This document shows, piece after piece, positions 1 through 9,174 of a DNA stretch of 64,000 nt. The stretch covers positions 2,457,001 to 2,521,000 of the forward strand of contig NZ_AMWJ02000001.1 in assembly GCF_000319305.2 (NCBI RefSeq). The letters are read 5' to 3'. This DNA is from Pseudomonas bharatica CSV86 (GTDB lineage Bacteria > Pseudomonadota > Gammaproteobacteria > Pseudomonadales > Pseudomonadaceae). The position numbers and the translations under genes are program-made. Every line of letters begins with the position of its first letter. The stretch's first letter is position 1. The notes below the pieces were generated by a model that was not told the origin of the DNA, did no database searches, and saw only the letters and a list, made by a program, of their open reading frames with translations.

Positions 1-543
1 CTTCTTGCCCCAGGCCTGGGCAGTGGCGAACACAGTGGCGACGACATCGGCATCGCTGGCGAGCCCCTGGATCACTTCCACCAGTTGCATCACCGGTGCC
101 GGGTTGAAAAAGTGCATGCCCACCAGCCGCTGCGGCCGCTGCATGCCGGCGCCGAGGCGGGTGATGGAGATCGACGAGGTGTTGCTGGCAAGGATGCAGT
201 CCGCAGTGCACAGCGCTTCCAGCCGGGCCAGCAGCGCTTGCTTGATCTCCAGGTTCTCGACGATGGCCTCGATCACCAGTCCGGCGTCCGCCAGTTGCTC
301 CAGGCTGTCGGCCGGATAAAGGGCGGCCAGGCAGGCATCCCGGGCCTCCACGCTCAGCTTGCCGTTGGCGACGCGTTTGTCCAGTTGTTTGCCGATGCCT
401 TCGATGGCCTGGGCGGCAGCACCCGGGCGATTGTCATGCAGCCAGACCCGGTGCCCGGCACTCGCGGCAACCTGAGCGATCCCCGCGCCCATGGCCCCGG
501 CGCCGATCACCGCCACGACGCTGTTCTTGTTCAGTGCACTCAT
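1..543 (-). CDS. paaH: 3-hydroxyacyl-CoA dehydrogenase, phenylacetate pathway (partial)
   Basis: This is the N-terminal 181 codons of an NAD-dependent 3-hydroxyacyl-CoA dehydrogenase; the gene runs off the left edge. The ATG at 543 opens a Rossmann fold with the nucleotide-binding motif VIGAGAMGAGIAQVA near residues 9-23. Further on are EAIVENLEIK, ASNTSSISIT and GMHFFNPAPVMQLVEV, all hallmarks of this family. It starts four bases after the stop of paaG, so it is the third gene of the leftward paaF-paaG-paaH operon. In the phenylacetyl-CoA route the enzyme oxidises 3-hydroxyadipyl-CoA to 3-oxoadipyl-CoA in the cytoplasm. The role is inferred from family and neighbours. Only the NAD-binding half is visible, so length and C-terminal features cannot be judged. 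Confidence 0.9.
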   Translation of the reverse strand, partial: MSALNKNSVVAVIGAGAMGAGIAQVAASAGHRVWLHDNRPGAAAQAIEGIGKQLDKRVANGKLSVEARDACLAALYPADSLEQLADAGLVIEAIVENLEIKQALLARLEALCTADCILASNTSSISITRLGAGMQRPQRLVGMHFFNPAPVMQLVEVIQGLASDADVVATVFATAQAWGKK

Positions 544-547
544 CGCC

Positions 548-1339
548 TCAATACCCCTTGAACGCCGGCGTGCGTTTTTCCACGAAGGCGGCCACGCCTT
601 CGCGATAGTCCTCGCTGCGCCCGGCCAGGCGCTGCAGGTCGCGCTCCAGCATCAGTTGCTCCTCGAAGCTGTTGTCCAGGCTGGCGTGCAGGCTGCGCTT
701 GATCAGGCCCAGGCCATAGGTGGGCTGGGTCGCCAGCTGGCGGGCGAGGGCGATGGCCTGATCGCGAAGGTCGGTGTCGTCCACCACCTTGTAGATAAGG
801 CCCCATTCCAGCGCCTGCTCGGCCGACAAGCGTTCGCCCAGCAAGGTCAGGGCCTTGGCCCGGGCCATGCCGACCAGCCGCGGCAAGGCCCAGGTGCCGG
901 CGGAATCCGGGATCAGGCCGATCTTGCAAAAGGCCTGGATAAAGCTGGCCGAACGCGCGGCGATGACCAGGTCGCAGGCCAGCGGGATATTCGCCCCGGC
1001 TCCGGCCGCCACGCCGTTGACCGCGCAGATCACCGGGATCGGCAGCTCGCGCAGGGTGCGGATCAGCGGATTGTAGAAACGCTCGATGGACAGGCCCAGG
1101 TCGGGCGCCTCGGCGCCGGGGGCAACATTGCGCTCGCTCAGGTCCTGGCCGGCACAGAAGCCACGGCCTTCACCGGTCAGCAGGAGTACCCGAACCCCGG
1201 CATCGCTCTGCACGACCTTCAGCGCCTCGCGCACTTCCTGGTGCATCAGGGTGTTGAAGCTGTTCAGTTGCTCCGGACGGTTGAGGCACAGGGTGGCGAC
1301 CCCGGCCTCGATGGAAAACAGGATGTGCTGGAAGCTCAT
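548..1339 (-). CDS. paaG: Ring-1,2-epoxyphenylacetyl-CoA isomerase PaaG
   Basis: A 263-residue crotonase-fold protein. The oxyanion-hole segments are GRGFCAGQDLSE (about residue 59) and GVAAGAGANIPLACDL (about residue 109), and it ends in the EKRTPAFKGY tail typical of PaaG. In the aerobic phenylacetate pathway PaaG isomerises the ring epoxide of phenylacetyl-CoA to an oxepin before ring opening. It lies 27 bases after paaF and four bases before paaH on the same strand, so it is probably cotranscribed with them. The length matches the family. A generic enoyl-CoA hydratase is the main alternative, but the gene order paaF-paaG-paaH favours PaaG. Confidence 0.92.
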   Translation of the reverse strand: MSFQHILFSIEAGVATLCLNRPEQLNSFNTLMHQEVREALKVVQSDAGVRVLLLTGEGRGFCAGQDLSERNVAPGAEAPDLGLSIERFYNPLIRTLRELPIPVICAVNGVAAGAGANIPLACDLVIAARSASFIQAFCKIGLIPDSAGTWALPRLVGMARAKALTLLGERLSAEQALEWGLIYKVVDDTDLRDQAIALARQLATQPTYGLGLIKRSLHASLDNSFEEQLMLERDLQRLAGRSEDYREGVAAFVEKRTPAFKGY

Positions 1340-1366
1340 GAGGCTGTCCTCGGTGGCGAAAGGGGC

Positions 1367-2137
1367 TTAGCGGCCGTGGAAGTCGGCGCGGCGTTTTTCC
1401 TGGAAGGCACGGATGCCTTCGTTGCGGTCGGCGGTGCCGGCCAGCAGGGTGAAAGCGTGACGTTCGAAGCGCAGGCCGCTGGCCAGGTCGAGGTCCTGGG
1501 CCTTGAGCACGGCTTCCTTGGCCAGGCGTACCGCCAGGGGTGCCTTGTCGGCGATGTGCCGGGCAATCTGCAGGGCGCGTTCGACGGTCAGTTCCGGTTG
1601 GGTGATTTCGCTGACGAGGCCGGCCTCGAGGGCGCGCCGGGCGCTGATGGCCTCACCGGTGAGGACCATCTGCATCGCCAGCGACTTGCCCACCGCGTGC
1701 AGCAGGCGCTGGGTGCCGCCGGCGCCGGGCATGATCCCCAGGTTGATCTCCGGCTGGCCGAAGCGGGCGTCGCTGCCGGCGATAAGGATGTCGGCGTGCA
1801 TGGCCAGCTCGCAGCCGCCGCCGAGGGCGTAGCCGTTGACGGCGGCGATCAGTGGTTTGGCGAAGCGGGTGATCTGCTGCCAGTGCTGCTGGCGCGGGTC
1901 GTCGAGCATGCCGACCAGGTCGCGCTCGGCCATTTCGTTGAGGTCGGCGCCTGCGGCGAAGGCCTTGCGGCTGCCGGTGATGACCACGGCGCGCACGGCT
2001 GGGTCCTCGGCGCAACGCTGCAGTTCTGCCGCCAGCTCACCCAGTAGTTCGGTGGTCAGGGCGTTCAGTGCTTGCGGACGATGCAGGGTGATCAGGGTTA
2101 CCGCCTGATGCGCCTGCACCTCAAGGGTGTGCGGCAT
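1367..2137 (-). CDS. paaF: 2,3-dehydroadipyl-CoA hydratase PaaF
   Basis: A 256-residue enoyl-CoA hydratase. Crotonase motifs are KAFAAGADLNEM and NGYALGGGCELAMHADI, with the acid/base region GQPEINLGIMPGAGGTQRL carrying the expected glutamate. It is the first gene of the leftward paa operon and faces the divergent paaY. PaaF hydrates 2,3-didehydroadipyl-CoA in the beta-oxidation-like lower part of phenylacetate degradation. The start at 2137 gives a normal family length. Its promoter should lie in the 238-base gap to paaY, where a 20-base dyad is seen. Identity as a hydratase is certain; the exact substrate rests on gene order. Confidence 0.92.
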   Translation of the reverse strand: MPHTLEVQAHQAVTLITLHRPQALNALTTELLGELAAELQRCAEDPAVRAVVITGSRKAFAAGADLNEMAERDLVGMLDDPRQQHWQQITRFAKPLIAAVNGYALGGGCELAMHADILIAGSDARFGQPEINLGIMPGAGGTQRLLHAVGKSLAMQMVLTGEAISARRALEAGLVSEITQPELTVERALQIARHIADKAPLAVRLAKEAVLKAQDLDLASGLRFERHAFTLLAGTADRNEGIRAFQEKRRADFHGR

Positions 2138-2216
2138 GACGTCGTTCCTCGCAAGGCTCGCCTGGCCTCGGGGCCGGCGTTTTTTATTGGACGGGCTGCT
2201 TGGCCCTTTCGCCAGA

Positions 2217-2236
2217 GTATAGGCATAATGCGATAC
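2217..2236. promoter_or_regulatory. Candidate operator in the paaF/paaY divergent region
   Basis: The 20-base sequence GTATAGGCATAATGCGATAC is a near-perfect dyad (GTAT..GCAT-A-ATGC.ATAC). On the minus strand it overlaps the plausible paaF -10 region. A half-site CGTATCG recurs at 2351-2357, just before the paaY ribosome site. PaaX is encoded nearby and represses paa promoters in other bacteria, so it is the obvious candidate ligand, but binding is inference. Confidence 0.4.
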
Positions 2237-2375
2237 AGAAAAACAACATCAATAATAAAATACGTGTCTAATAATTGGCTGCTTTTTTGATGGTGCACCG
2301 TTATTGCTGGGTGAAACTGCTAACAAGGGTTTCTCCAAGCGTGCCTGATGCGTATCGTTTTCGAGGAGATTTCTC

Positions 2376-2975
2376 ATGGCTTGTTACAGTATCGATGGCC
2401 TGACCCCGGTGGTTCACCCCACGGCTTATGTGCATCCCTCGGCAGTGCTGATTGGCGATGTGATCATTGGCCCGCAGTGCTATGTCGGGCCCTTGGCGGC
2501 CTTGCGCGGTGACTTTGGACGGATCGTCCTGGAGGAGGGCGCCAACCTGCAGGACACCTGTGTGATGCACGGCTTCCCCGCCAGCGACACGGTGGTCGAG
2601 CGCAACGGCCATGTCGGCCACGGCGCGGTGCTGCATGGCTGCGTGGTCGGAGAAGATGCGTTGATCGGCATGAACGCGGTGATTCTCGACAATGCGCGAA
2701 TCGCGCCGCGCTGTATCGTATCGGCCGGTGCCCTGGTCAAGGCGGGCTTCCAGTGCGAAGAGCAGTCCCTGGTGCTCGGCTCGCCGGCCAAGGTCACCCG
2801 TCGCCTCAGTGATGAGGAGGTGGCCTGGAAGCAGACCGGTACCCGTGCCTACCAGCAACTGACCCGGCGCTGCCTGGAAACCCTGCACGAATGCGCGCCG
2901 CTGACCGAGGTCGAGGCCGGGCGCGGACGCTATCGTGACGACGCGGTGCGGCCGAAACTGCCCGGCGGTGCTTGA
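2376..2975 (+). CDS. paaY: PaaY, hexapeptide-repeat phenylacetate pathway thioesterase
   Basis: A 199-residue left-handed beta-helix protein of the gamma-carbonic-anhydrase/hexapeptide class. Hexapeptide repeats run from about residue 12 to 135 (for example HPTAYVHPSAVLIGDVIIG, VGHGAVLHGCVVGEDALIGMNAVILDNA). The histidines of VMHG, VGHG and LHGC can form the trimer-interface metal site. PaaY proteins are reported to be thioesterases that remove dead-end CoA adducts formed when ring-opening intermediates rearrange. The ATG at 2376 follows a GAGGAG ribosome site. The gene is divergent from paaF and 76 bases upstream of paaX, so paaY and paaX are probably one transcript. Confidence 0.9.
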   Translation: MACYSIDGLTPVVHPTAYVHPSAVLIGDVIIGPQCYVGPLAALRGDFGRIVLEEGANLQDTCVMHGFPASDTVVERNGHVGHGAVLHGCVVGEDALIGMNAVILDNARIAPRCIVSAGALVKAGFQCEEQSLVLGSPAKVTRRLSDEEVAWKQTGTRAYQQLTRRCLETLHECAPLTEVEAGRGRYRDDAVRPKLPGGA

Positions 2976-3051
2976 GCGTATCCGCGCGCCCGGAGCATGG
3001 TCATGCCGAGGGCGCGGGGGTATATTCCTTTCTTTTTCAAGCGGATCGCCT

Positions 3052-3975
3052 ATGTCGTCGCTCACACCCCTGGACCACCTTATCGAGCGTTTCCAGCAAC
3101 AAACCCCGATTCGCGCCAGTTCCCTGATCATCACCCTTTACGGCGACGCCATCGAACCGCGGGGCGGTACGGTGTGGCTCGGCAGCCTGATCCAGTTGCT
3201 GGAGCCCATGGGCATCAACGAACGCCTGATACGCACCTCGATCTTCCGCCTGACCAAGGAAAACTGGCTGACCGCGGAAAAGGTCGGCCGGCGTAGCTAC
3301 TACAGCCTCACCGGCACCGGCCGGCGGCGTTTCGAGAAAGCCTTCAAGCGCGTCTATGCCGCCAATCCCCCGGCCTGGGACGGCTCCTGGTGCCTGGCGG
3401 TACTGACCCAGTTGCCCCAGGACAAGCGCAAGCAGGTTCGCGAGGAACTCGAATGGCAGGGTTTCGGTGCCATCTCCCCGGGCGTGCTCGGCTGCCCGCG
3501 CTGCGACCGTGCCGATATCAACGCCACCCTGCAGGACCTCGGCGCCCAGGAAGAAACCATTCTCTTCGAAACCACCGCCCAGGATGTGCTGGCGTCCAAG
3601 GCCTTGCGTGCACAGGTACGGGAAAGCTGGAAGATCGACGAACTGGCCAGTCACTACAGCGAGTTCATCCAGCTGTTCCGGCCGTTGTGGCAGGTGCTGA
3701 AGGACCAGGACAGCCTTGATCCCAAGGCCTGTTTCCTGGCCCGGGTGCTGCTGATCCACGAATACCGCAAGCTGCTCCTGCGCGACCCGCAATTGCCGGA
3801 CGAGTTGTTGCCGGGTGACTGGGAGGGCCGCGCGGCACGCCAGCTGTGCCGCAACCTCTATCGGTTGATCCAGGGTCCGGCGGAACAGTGGCTGGAGGCG
3901 GCGATGGAGACGGCGGACGGGCCGTTGCCTGCGGTCAGCGAGGGGTTCTACAAGCGCTTTGGTGGTCTTGGCTAA
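3052..3975 (+). CDS. paaX: Phenylacetate-responsive transcriptional repressor PaaX
   Basis: A 307-residue PaaX-family regulator. It has an N-terminal winged-helix segment (PIRASSLIITLYGDAI.. then LGSLIQLLEPMGINERLIR and the TSIFRLTKENWL recognition region) followed by the PaaX C-terminal domain. PaaX represses paa promoters and is released by phenylacetyl-CoA. The ATG at 3052 is chosen because upstream in-frame codons are low-complexity and the E. coli protein has a similar length; no strong ribosome site is visible. It follows paaY in the same direction and presumably controls both the leftward and rightward paa transcripts. Confidence 0.92.
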   Translation: MSSLTPLDHLIERFQQQTPIRASSLIITLYGDAIEPRGGTVWLGSLIQLLEPMGINERLIRTSIFRLTKENWLTAEKVGRRSYYSLTGTGRRRFEKAFKRVYAANPPAWDGSWCLAVLTQLPQDKRKQVREELEWQGFGAISPGVLGCPRCDRADINATLQDLGAQEETILFETTAQDVLASKALRAQVRESWKIDELASHYSEFIQLFRPLWQVLKDQDSLDPKACFLARVLLIHEYRKLLLRDPQLPDELLPGDWEGRAARQLCRNLYRLIQGPAEQWLEAAMETADGPLPAVSEGFYKRFGGLG

Positions 3976-3987
3976 GTTGCCACGACG

Positions 3988-5079
3988 CTACAGGGATTGT
4001 GCCGGCCTCCAAAGCACATACCGATCCTTCCCTGTCCGCTTGGCTTCATACAGCGCTGCGTCCGCCCGCCCCAAGGCTTGGCCCAGGCTGTCCCCGGCGT
4101 CCATGCGGGTCAGGCCGATGCTCACTGTCACCGGATGTTCCCCTGGCGTTTCCCGGACCAATGAGCACAGCGCCGCCAACCGCGCCTCGGTGGCGGTCTG
4201 GTCCAGACCCCACAGGTAGACCACGAACTCCTCGCCACCCAGGCGCGCATAAACGAACTCGCCCATGCTCGCCCTGATGATGCCGGCGATGCGCTTGAGT
4301 ACCACATCGCCGCTGTCGTGGCCGAACTGGTCGTTGACCTTCTTGAAGTTGTCCACGTCGATCATCGCCAGATAGCGCCCCGCACCCGGATTGTCGTCGT
4401 GCATATGCCGCTCGGCCTGGGCCACGAACGAGCGGCGGTTGGGGATTTCGGTGAGTACATCGATATAGGCCTGGTCCAGCAGCAGGCGCGACATGTGGAA
4501 GTTCTGCAATTTGGCCTGGCGCTGGACGATGTAGCTGTAGAAGGTCAGGCCGGTGATGAAGGCGGCGTAGCTGATGATCATCAGGCCATGCAGGTCGAAA
4601 ACCTCGTTGCCTTCGGCCTGGAACGGATTGAGCAGCAGCCAGGTGATCAATGCCGAGCAAAAGAACGACCAACGCCGTACCGGCAGCACGGACGTCGAGT
4701 AGAGGATGCTCGAAGCCGCCATGATCAGCCAGGCGGGCTGGTGGGCTTCGGGCGTGCCGTCGACCACCATGCGTACGGCGAAGGCCATGAGGCTGACGAA
4801 GAACAGGTTGAGCCAGTTGAAATGCTCGGCCTGGCGCACGAACAGCAGGATCACCGCGAGGACGGCCATGGCGCAGATCAGCACCATCGAGCGCCACGAA
4901 AAACCCTGGTGGCCGATAAAGCTCACCAGCAGGTCAAAGAGGATCCAGATGCCGATGCTCAGGCAGAACACCAGGATGCAGAAATGCCGCAGGCGCTCGA
5001 AGTCGTGCTGGCGGAATTCGGCGCGTACCGAGGGTGATGCGGAGCGATGGCGGACCTGGTTTTCTATGGTTTTGTACAT
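3988..5079 (-). CDS. Membrane-bound GGDEF diguanylate cyclase
   Basis: A 363-residue protein with about six predicted membrane helices in the first 190 residues (for example CILVFCLSIGIWILFDLLVS, MVLICAMAVLAVILLFV, IISYAAFITGLTFYSY) and a C-terminal GGDEF domain with the active motif RLGGEEF. DVDNFKKVNDQFGHDSGD supplies the metal and substrate residues. No RxxD inhibitory site is visible five residues before GGEEF, so product inhibition may be absent. The ATG at 5079 is preferred because a longer in-frame extension would translate the REP hairpin upstream. It lies downstream of the nfr-like genes on the same strand, separated by that REP, and may supply c-di-GMP to NfrB. Confidence 0.85.
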   Translation of the reverse strand: MYKTIENQVRHRSASPSVRAEFRQHDFERLRHFCILVFCLSIGIWILFDLLVSFIGHQGFSWRSMVLICAMAVLAVILLFVRQAEHFNWLNLFFVSLMAFAVRMVVDGTPEAHQPAWLIMAASSILYSTSVLPVRRWSFFCSALITWLLLNPFQAEGNEVFDLHGLMIISYAAFITGLTFYSYIVQRQAKLQNFHMSRLLLDQAYIDVLTEIPNRRSFVAQAERHMHDDNPGAGRYLAMIDVDNFKKVNDQFGHDSGDVVLKRIAGIIRASMGEFVYARLGGEEFVVYLWGLDQTATEARLAALCSLVRETPGEHPVTVSIGLTRMDAGDSLGQALGRADAALYEAKRTGKDRYVLWRPAQSL

Positions 5080-5103
5080 GGTTTGGCTTTTTGTGGCGGT
5101 CTT

Positions 5104-5188
5104 CAGGGCCTCATCGCTGGCAAGCCAGCTCCCACAGGTTCTGCGGTTGGATACCTGTGGGAGCTGGCTTGCCAGCGATAGGGCCCTG
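5104..5188. repeat. REP-type inverted repeat pair
   Basis: Two inverted copies of a REP unit built on TCGCTGGCAAGCCAGCTCCCACAG-like sequence, head to head with a short spacer. They sit between the stop of the DUF4434 gene and the start of the cyclase gene. The same unit recurs at 15637, 18232, 36752 and 41975. It can form a long cruciform and may attenuate transcript read-through. Confidence 0.9.
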
Positions 5189-5204
5189 AAAAACAACAAG
5201 GAAA

Positions 5205-6038
5205 TCAACGTGCACTCGGCAATACCTTCGCCCACGACCGGTAATTCAAGGCAAACACCGCCTGCTCATGACAGCCGTCCTGCAGCGCCGGCTGCTGCGG
5301 CACTGCACGAAACGGCTGCCCCTCGGCACTGACCTGGCGAAACGCTTCGCGAATGATCCCTACCGTGCAGGGCAGCGCCCTGGCATAGCTGTCCCGTACC
5401 AGCGGCGGCAGGCGTCGGGTGCCGTTGCCGTCCTGCCACCAAAGCTTCAGGTTCAGCCCCGTCAAGCGTGCGAACCATTCGGCCTGCACCCCGGGCGCCA
5501 GCTTGCCGGTAGTGAATGCGCTGAGGTGCAGCGGGGCATCGAGCTTGCGGTTGAAGGCCTGCAACTGAACGAAGAGCGCCTCCCGCCGATCGGCGGCCTG
5601 GAAATGCAGGTCATCCAGTTCCATCGGCAGGTACCAGCCGGCCACCGACAGGCCCCACCGGCGCACCTCACGCTGCTGGGCGAGGGAGTCACCCAGTTGC
5701 GACTTCCAGTAGGCCGCCAGGCCGCCGGCATCCAGTTCGTTGATCCGGGTGTAATAAGCGCTGTCCAGATACAACCCGACCACCAGTTCCAGCCCCTGGG
5801 CGTGCGCCTCCTTCAAGCTCGCCGCAAGCCAGCCCTCGGCACCCCCGAAGCGTTCGTCGCCATAGCGGGTCCATTGCACGATCAGGGTCTTGCCGCCATT
5901 GCCCACGGTGTCGTGCCATAGCTGGCGCCATTGCCCGGCACTGAGCACGGCGTCGCGGCTCTGGGGTTGATAGATCACCCGCTGGTCGGCAGCGACCGGC
6001 AGGCAGACCAGCAGCAGGAAGAACAGGATCCGGCGCAT
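5205..6038 (-). CDS. Secreted DUF4434-type putative glycoside hydrolase
   Basis: A 277-residue protein with a signal peptide (MRRILFFLLLVCLPVAA) and a body resembling DUF4434, a TIM-barrel glycosidase-like family. Recognisable segments are LIVQWTRYGDERFGG, LVVGLYLDSAYY, GWYLPMELDDLHF and LKLWWQDGNG. The start codon overlaps the nfrA stop by one base (TGATG), so it is translationally coupled and the last gene of wecB-nfrB-nfrA-DUF4434. Position suggests a periplasmic role in trimming or handling the glycan made by NfrB, comparable to the third gene of the E. coli nfr operon. Activity is inferred; family assignment is moderately sure. Confidence 0.7.
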   Translation of the reverse strand: MRRILFFLLLVCLPVAADQRVIYQPQSRDAVLSAGQWRQLWHDTVGNGGKTLIVQWTRYGDERFGGAEGWLAASLKEAHAQGLELVVGLYLDSAYYTRINELDAGGLAAYWKSQLGDSLAQQREVRRWGLSVAGWYLPMELDDLHFQAADRREALFVQLQAFNRKLDAPLHLSAFTTGKLAPGVQAEWFARLTGLNLKLWWQDGNGTRRLPPLVRDSYARALPCTVGIIREAFRQVSAEGQPFRAVPQQPALQDGCHEQAVFALNYRSWAKVLPSAR

Positions 6039-9000
6039 CAGAAGGTCAGCTCCACGCCAAGCAGCACGCCATTGGCGCGTTCGTACAGATTGCCGCCCAG
6101 GCCCTGCTGGTACTCGGTGCGTACCTTCAGCGAGCCGCGGTAGGCGTTGTATCTGTCGTCATCGAACCACCATTGCCAGCGCAGACCGATACCGGCGCGC
6201 AGGTCCTGGCGCCAGTCGTTGTCCGGGTCCTGGCTGCCGAATTCGAGGAAGCCGTAGGGCATGAGGGTTTGCGGCGAACGGGTGTCGAGTTTCCAGGTGT
6301 GGCCCTGTTGGTAGCGCGATAGCCACTGGTGATCGCCGGCCCGGGTCCACCAGGCGGCATCGAGGTACAGGAAGCGTTCGTTCCAGTCATCCTCGTCGAC
6401 CCGCCAGTCGGCGCGGTAGTCGCCTTGGTCGAAGAACGAGGCGGTGGCGCGCAGCAGCAGGTCGTTGCTGCTCGAGGCATGGCTGCGCAGGTCGCGCCAG
6501 TTGCGCCCGACCTTCGCCGGGCTGAACAGTTGGCCGAGGCTGAGGCCGTCGTAGTGGCTGTCGTCGATCTCGCGCTGGTGGTACAGCTCGCTGTACAGGT
6601 TGAGGTTGGCATCGCCCAGCGGCTTCCAGCGCAGGCCGACGCCGGTACCCATGCTCTGAGCGTAGTCACTGCGCCCGCTGCCGCCGAACAGGACCCGGCC
6701 ATAGACCGAAAGGGTGCTGCCGTTGCGGCTCGGTTCGTCGCCCAGGGCGTGATCCCACATGGCTACTTGTACGTTCTGCGATTGCGCGCGGCGCTGGGGA
6801 TTGTCGCTTGCACGGAAGTTGTCGTTGGTCGAGGCGCCGGCCGGCGACCAGGTGCTGGCCAAGGTCACGGTGTCGCGCCGCGACAGGGTTTCGTGGGCGC
6901 GGCGCTGACGGAATTTGCGTGCTTCCAGGCTGCCATATTCGTCGTCGCCGTCGACCAGGTCCTGTTCCACATCCAGCACCCGGCGCAGTTCCTGGCGTGC
7001 GGCGGCGCTGTTTTCCACCTCGTCGTAGCGCCAGGCCAGGGTTTCGCCGATACGGTAGTCCTCGGGGAAGCTGCGGGTGGCCTGTTCCAGGTAGGGAATG
7101 GACTGACGGCGCACGGCCTTGTCGTCGCTGCCGGCCAGGCGCATGCCGTAGTCGGCGCGGTAGCGCGGCTGGTCCGGGCCAGGCGCACGGCTTCGGCCAG
7201 CCAGGCGCTGCTCTGGGCCATATCGCCGACTTTCTGCGCGGTGATCGAGGCGTCGTAGTAGTGCTCGGCACGGGGCTGGTGCTGCAGGGCCTGGCGGCGC
7301 CGCTCCAGGGACAGGGGCAGGTCGCCGCGGCGTTCAGCAATGGTCGCCCCCAGGGCCCAGTCATCGGCGGCGGGGTGCGCGGCACGGCGCCAGTGCTGTT
7401 CGGCCCGTTCGGGATTGCCGGCGTTCAGGGCGCTTTGCGCGGCGGTCAGGCGAGCGTTGTCGGTCCATTCGGCAGGCACCAGGCTGTCGAAGATGCGCTG
7501 GGCGCCGGCTGCATCACCGCCTGCTTCGAGGGCATAGGCCAGGGGCAGGCGGCTGCTGCGATCGCCCAGGCGCTCGGCGGCCTGGTAGTAGACCACCGCT
7601 TCGCCAGGATGGTCAGGCATGGCGCAACGCCCCAGCGCCCGCAGTTGGCCCGGTTCCTTGGGGTCGGCAGGAATGGCCGCGCGCACCGCGCCGCACTGGC
7701 CGCTCTCGGCAAGGCGAGCCAGCACCAGGCCACGGCTGGCGGCATCGACCCGTGGGATCAGGGCGACGGCACGACGGCTGTCCAGCGGTACATCGGCCTG
7801 GCTGTAGAGCCCGGCCAGACGTTGCAGCAGCGGGGCGGACAGGCGTCCCTGGTGGCGGTCCCACGCCTGTTCCAGCAGCGACAGGGCTTCATGCTTGCGC
7901 CCGGCATTCAGCATCAGAAAGGTGGCCTGGTTCAGCGCGTCGAGACTGCCGGTCTGGCGATAGAGGCTTTCCCATGCGGCGCTGGCATCACGGCCCTTGC
8001 CGCTGCCTTCCAGCAGTTGCGCGCGTTGCTGGAGAATCGCCGGGGTCTGTGGCTGGGCGGCCAGCCACTCCATGATCTGCCGGGTCTTGCCTTGCTCGCG
8101 CCAGACTTCCAGCAGGCGTTGCTGGCGCTGGCTGTCCCACGGCTGGGGCAGGCGCCGGCTTTGCAACAGATCATCGGCATGCAGGCGCTGGGCTAGGATC
8201 AGCCAGGTCTTCGGGTCATCCTCGGCGCGGCATTGGCGCAACTGATCGAGGGCGTGCGGCGGATCGTTGCGCGACAGCCATTCGGCAGTTTCCAGGCAGG
8301 GCTTGTCGAGGTCGTTGCTAAGCTCCCGGACTAGCGCGCCATCTTCGCTTTGTCGGGCCAACTCCAGCAGTTGCTGGCGGTATTGCGGCCGCTCGCGGTC
8401 GGCCTGCGGCAGCGTTTGCAACCAGCGCCGGGCCTGTTGTTCATGGCCCTCGGCGAAGGCGCGATCGACCATGGCCAGGCGGGTCCTGTGCGCGGCCTCC
8501 GCCGAGGGCGCCTTGTCCAGCAACTGCTGCAAGGGCGCTTCGTCGAGACGCTGCACGTAGGCGTTGGCCAGGCGCTGCCAGTCATCGGCCTGCAGTTGCC
8601 CCTTCGCTGCCAACGGCGCCAGTTGCTCTACGGTCTCGTTCCAGTCGCCGACCTGCTCGGCCCAGTTGGCCCGGGACTGGCGCAGGATATTGTCGTCGCC
8701 GGCCGGGCGCAGCTGGTTCAGCCAGTCGAGGGCCTTCTGCGGGCCGTAGTGCCTGCCCAGGCTCAGGCTGTAGGCCTGGCGCAGGCGGATGCGCGGGCTG
8801 ATCTGGCTGTCGTTCATCCAGCCTTCGACCACCGAGGCTTCGGGCGGGTTTTCCTCGATCCGGATCAGGCGCAGCTCCAGCAACTGCTGGCTGTCCTTGC
8901 CTTGGGCGGCGGCCATCCGCTCGGCCTCGTCATAGCGTTTCTGGTGGGCCAGGGCCTGGATCAGCAGGCTGCGTGCCTCGTCGTTGTTCGGCACCTTGTC

Positions 9001-9174
9001 CAGTAGGTAGTGGGTAAGGCGCTCCACCTCCGCCCAGTTCTGGTTCTTCGCTTCGCGGTAGCTGCGGTCCATGTAGGGGAAGCTGCGGAAACGCTCGAAA
9101 TCGCTCATCGGTGCGGCGACGCTGGCGCTGCAAGCCAGCAGGCAGGTCAGGAGCAAGGGCACGGGCTGCTTCAT
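6038..9174 (-). pseudogene. nfrA: NfrA-like outer-membrane N4 adsorption protein, single frameshift
   Basis: An approximately 1045-codon gene encoding a signal peptide, a long TPR-like helical region (to about residue 660) and a C-terminal beta-barrel that ends in LLGVELTF, a typical outer-membrane terminal phenylalanine. E. coli NfrA, receptor for phage N4 and partner of NfrB, has the same layout at about 990 residues. The frame breaks at the GGG run 7176-7178: the upstream frame reads LAEAVRLART, the downstream frame resumes at DQPRYRADYGM. One extra C (minus strand) restores a continuous protein. The ATG overlaps the nfrB stop (ATGA). The break may be a sequencing error or a real phage-resistance mutation. 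Confidence 0.8.

Noticed and set aside
491..2047. Long plus-strand ORF opposite paaG/paaF
   Set aside because: Its protein is Gln/Ala/Gly rich without family features, while the minus strand encodes two clear crotonases. High GC content opens antisense frames.
2301..3134. Minus-strand ORF covering paaY
   Set aside because: Opposite the hexapeptide-repeat PaaY, which has a strong ribosome site and family repeats.
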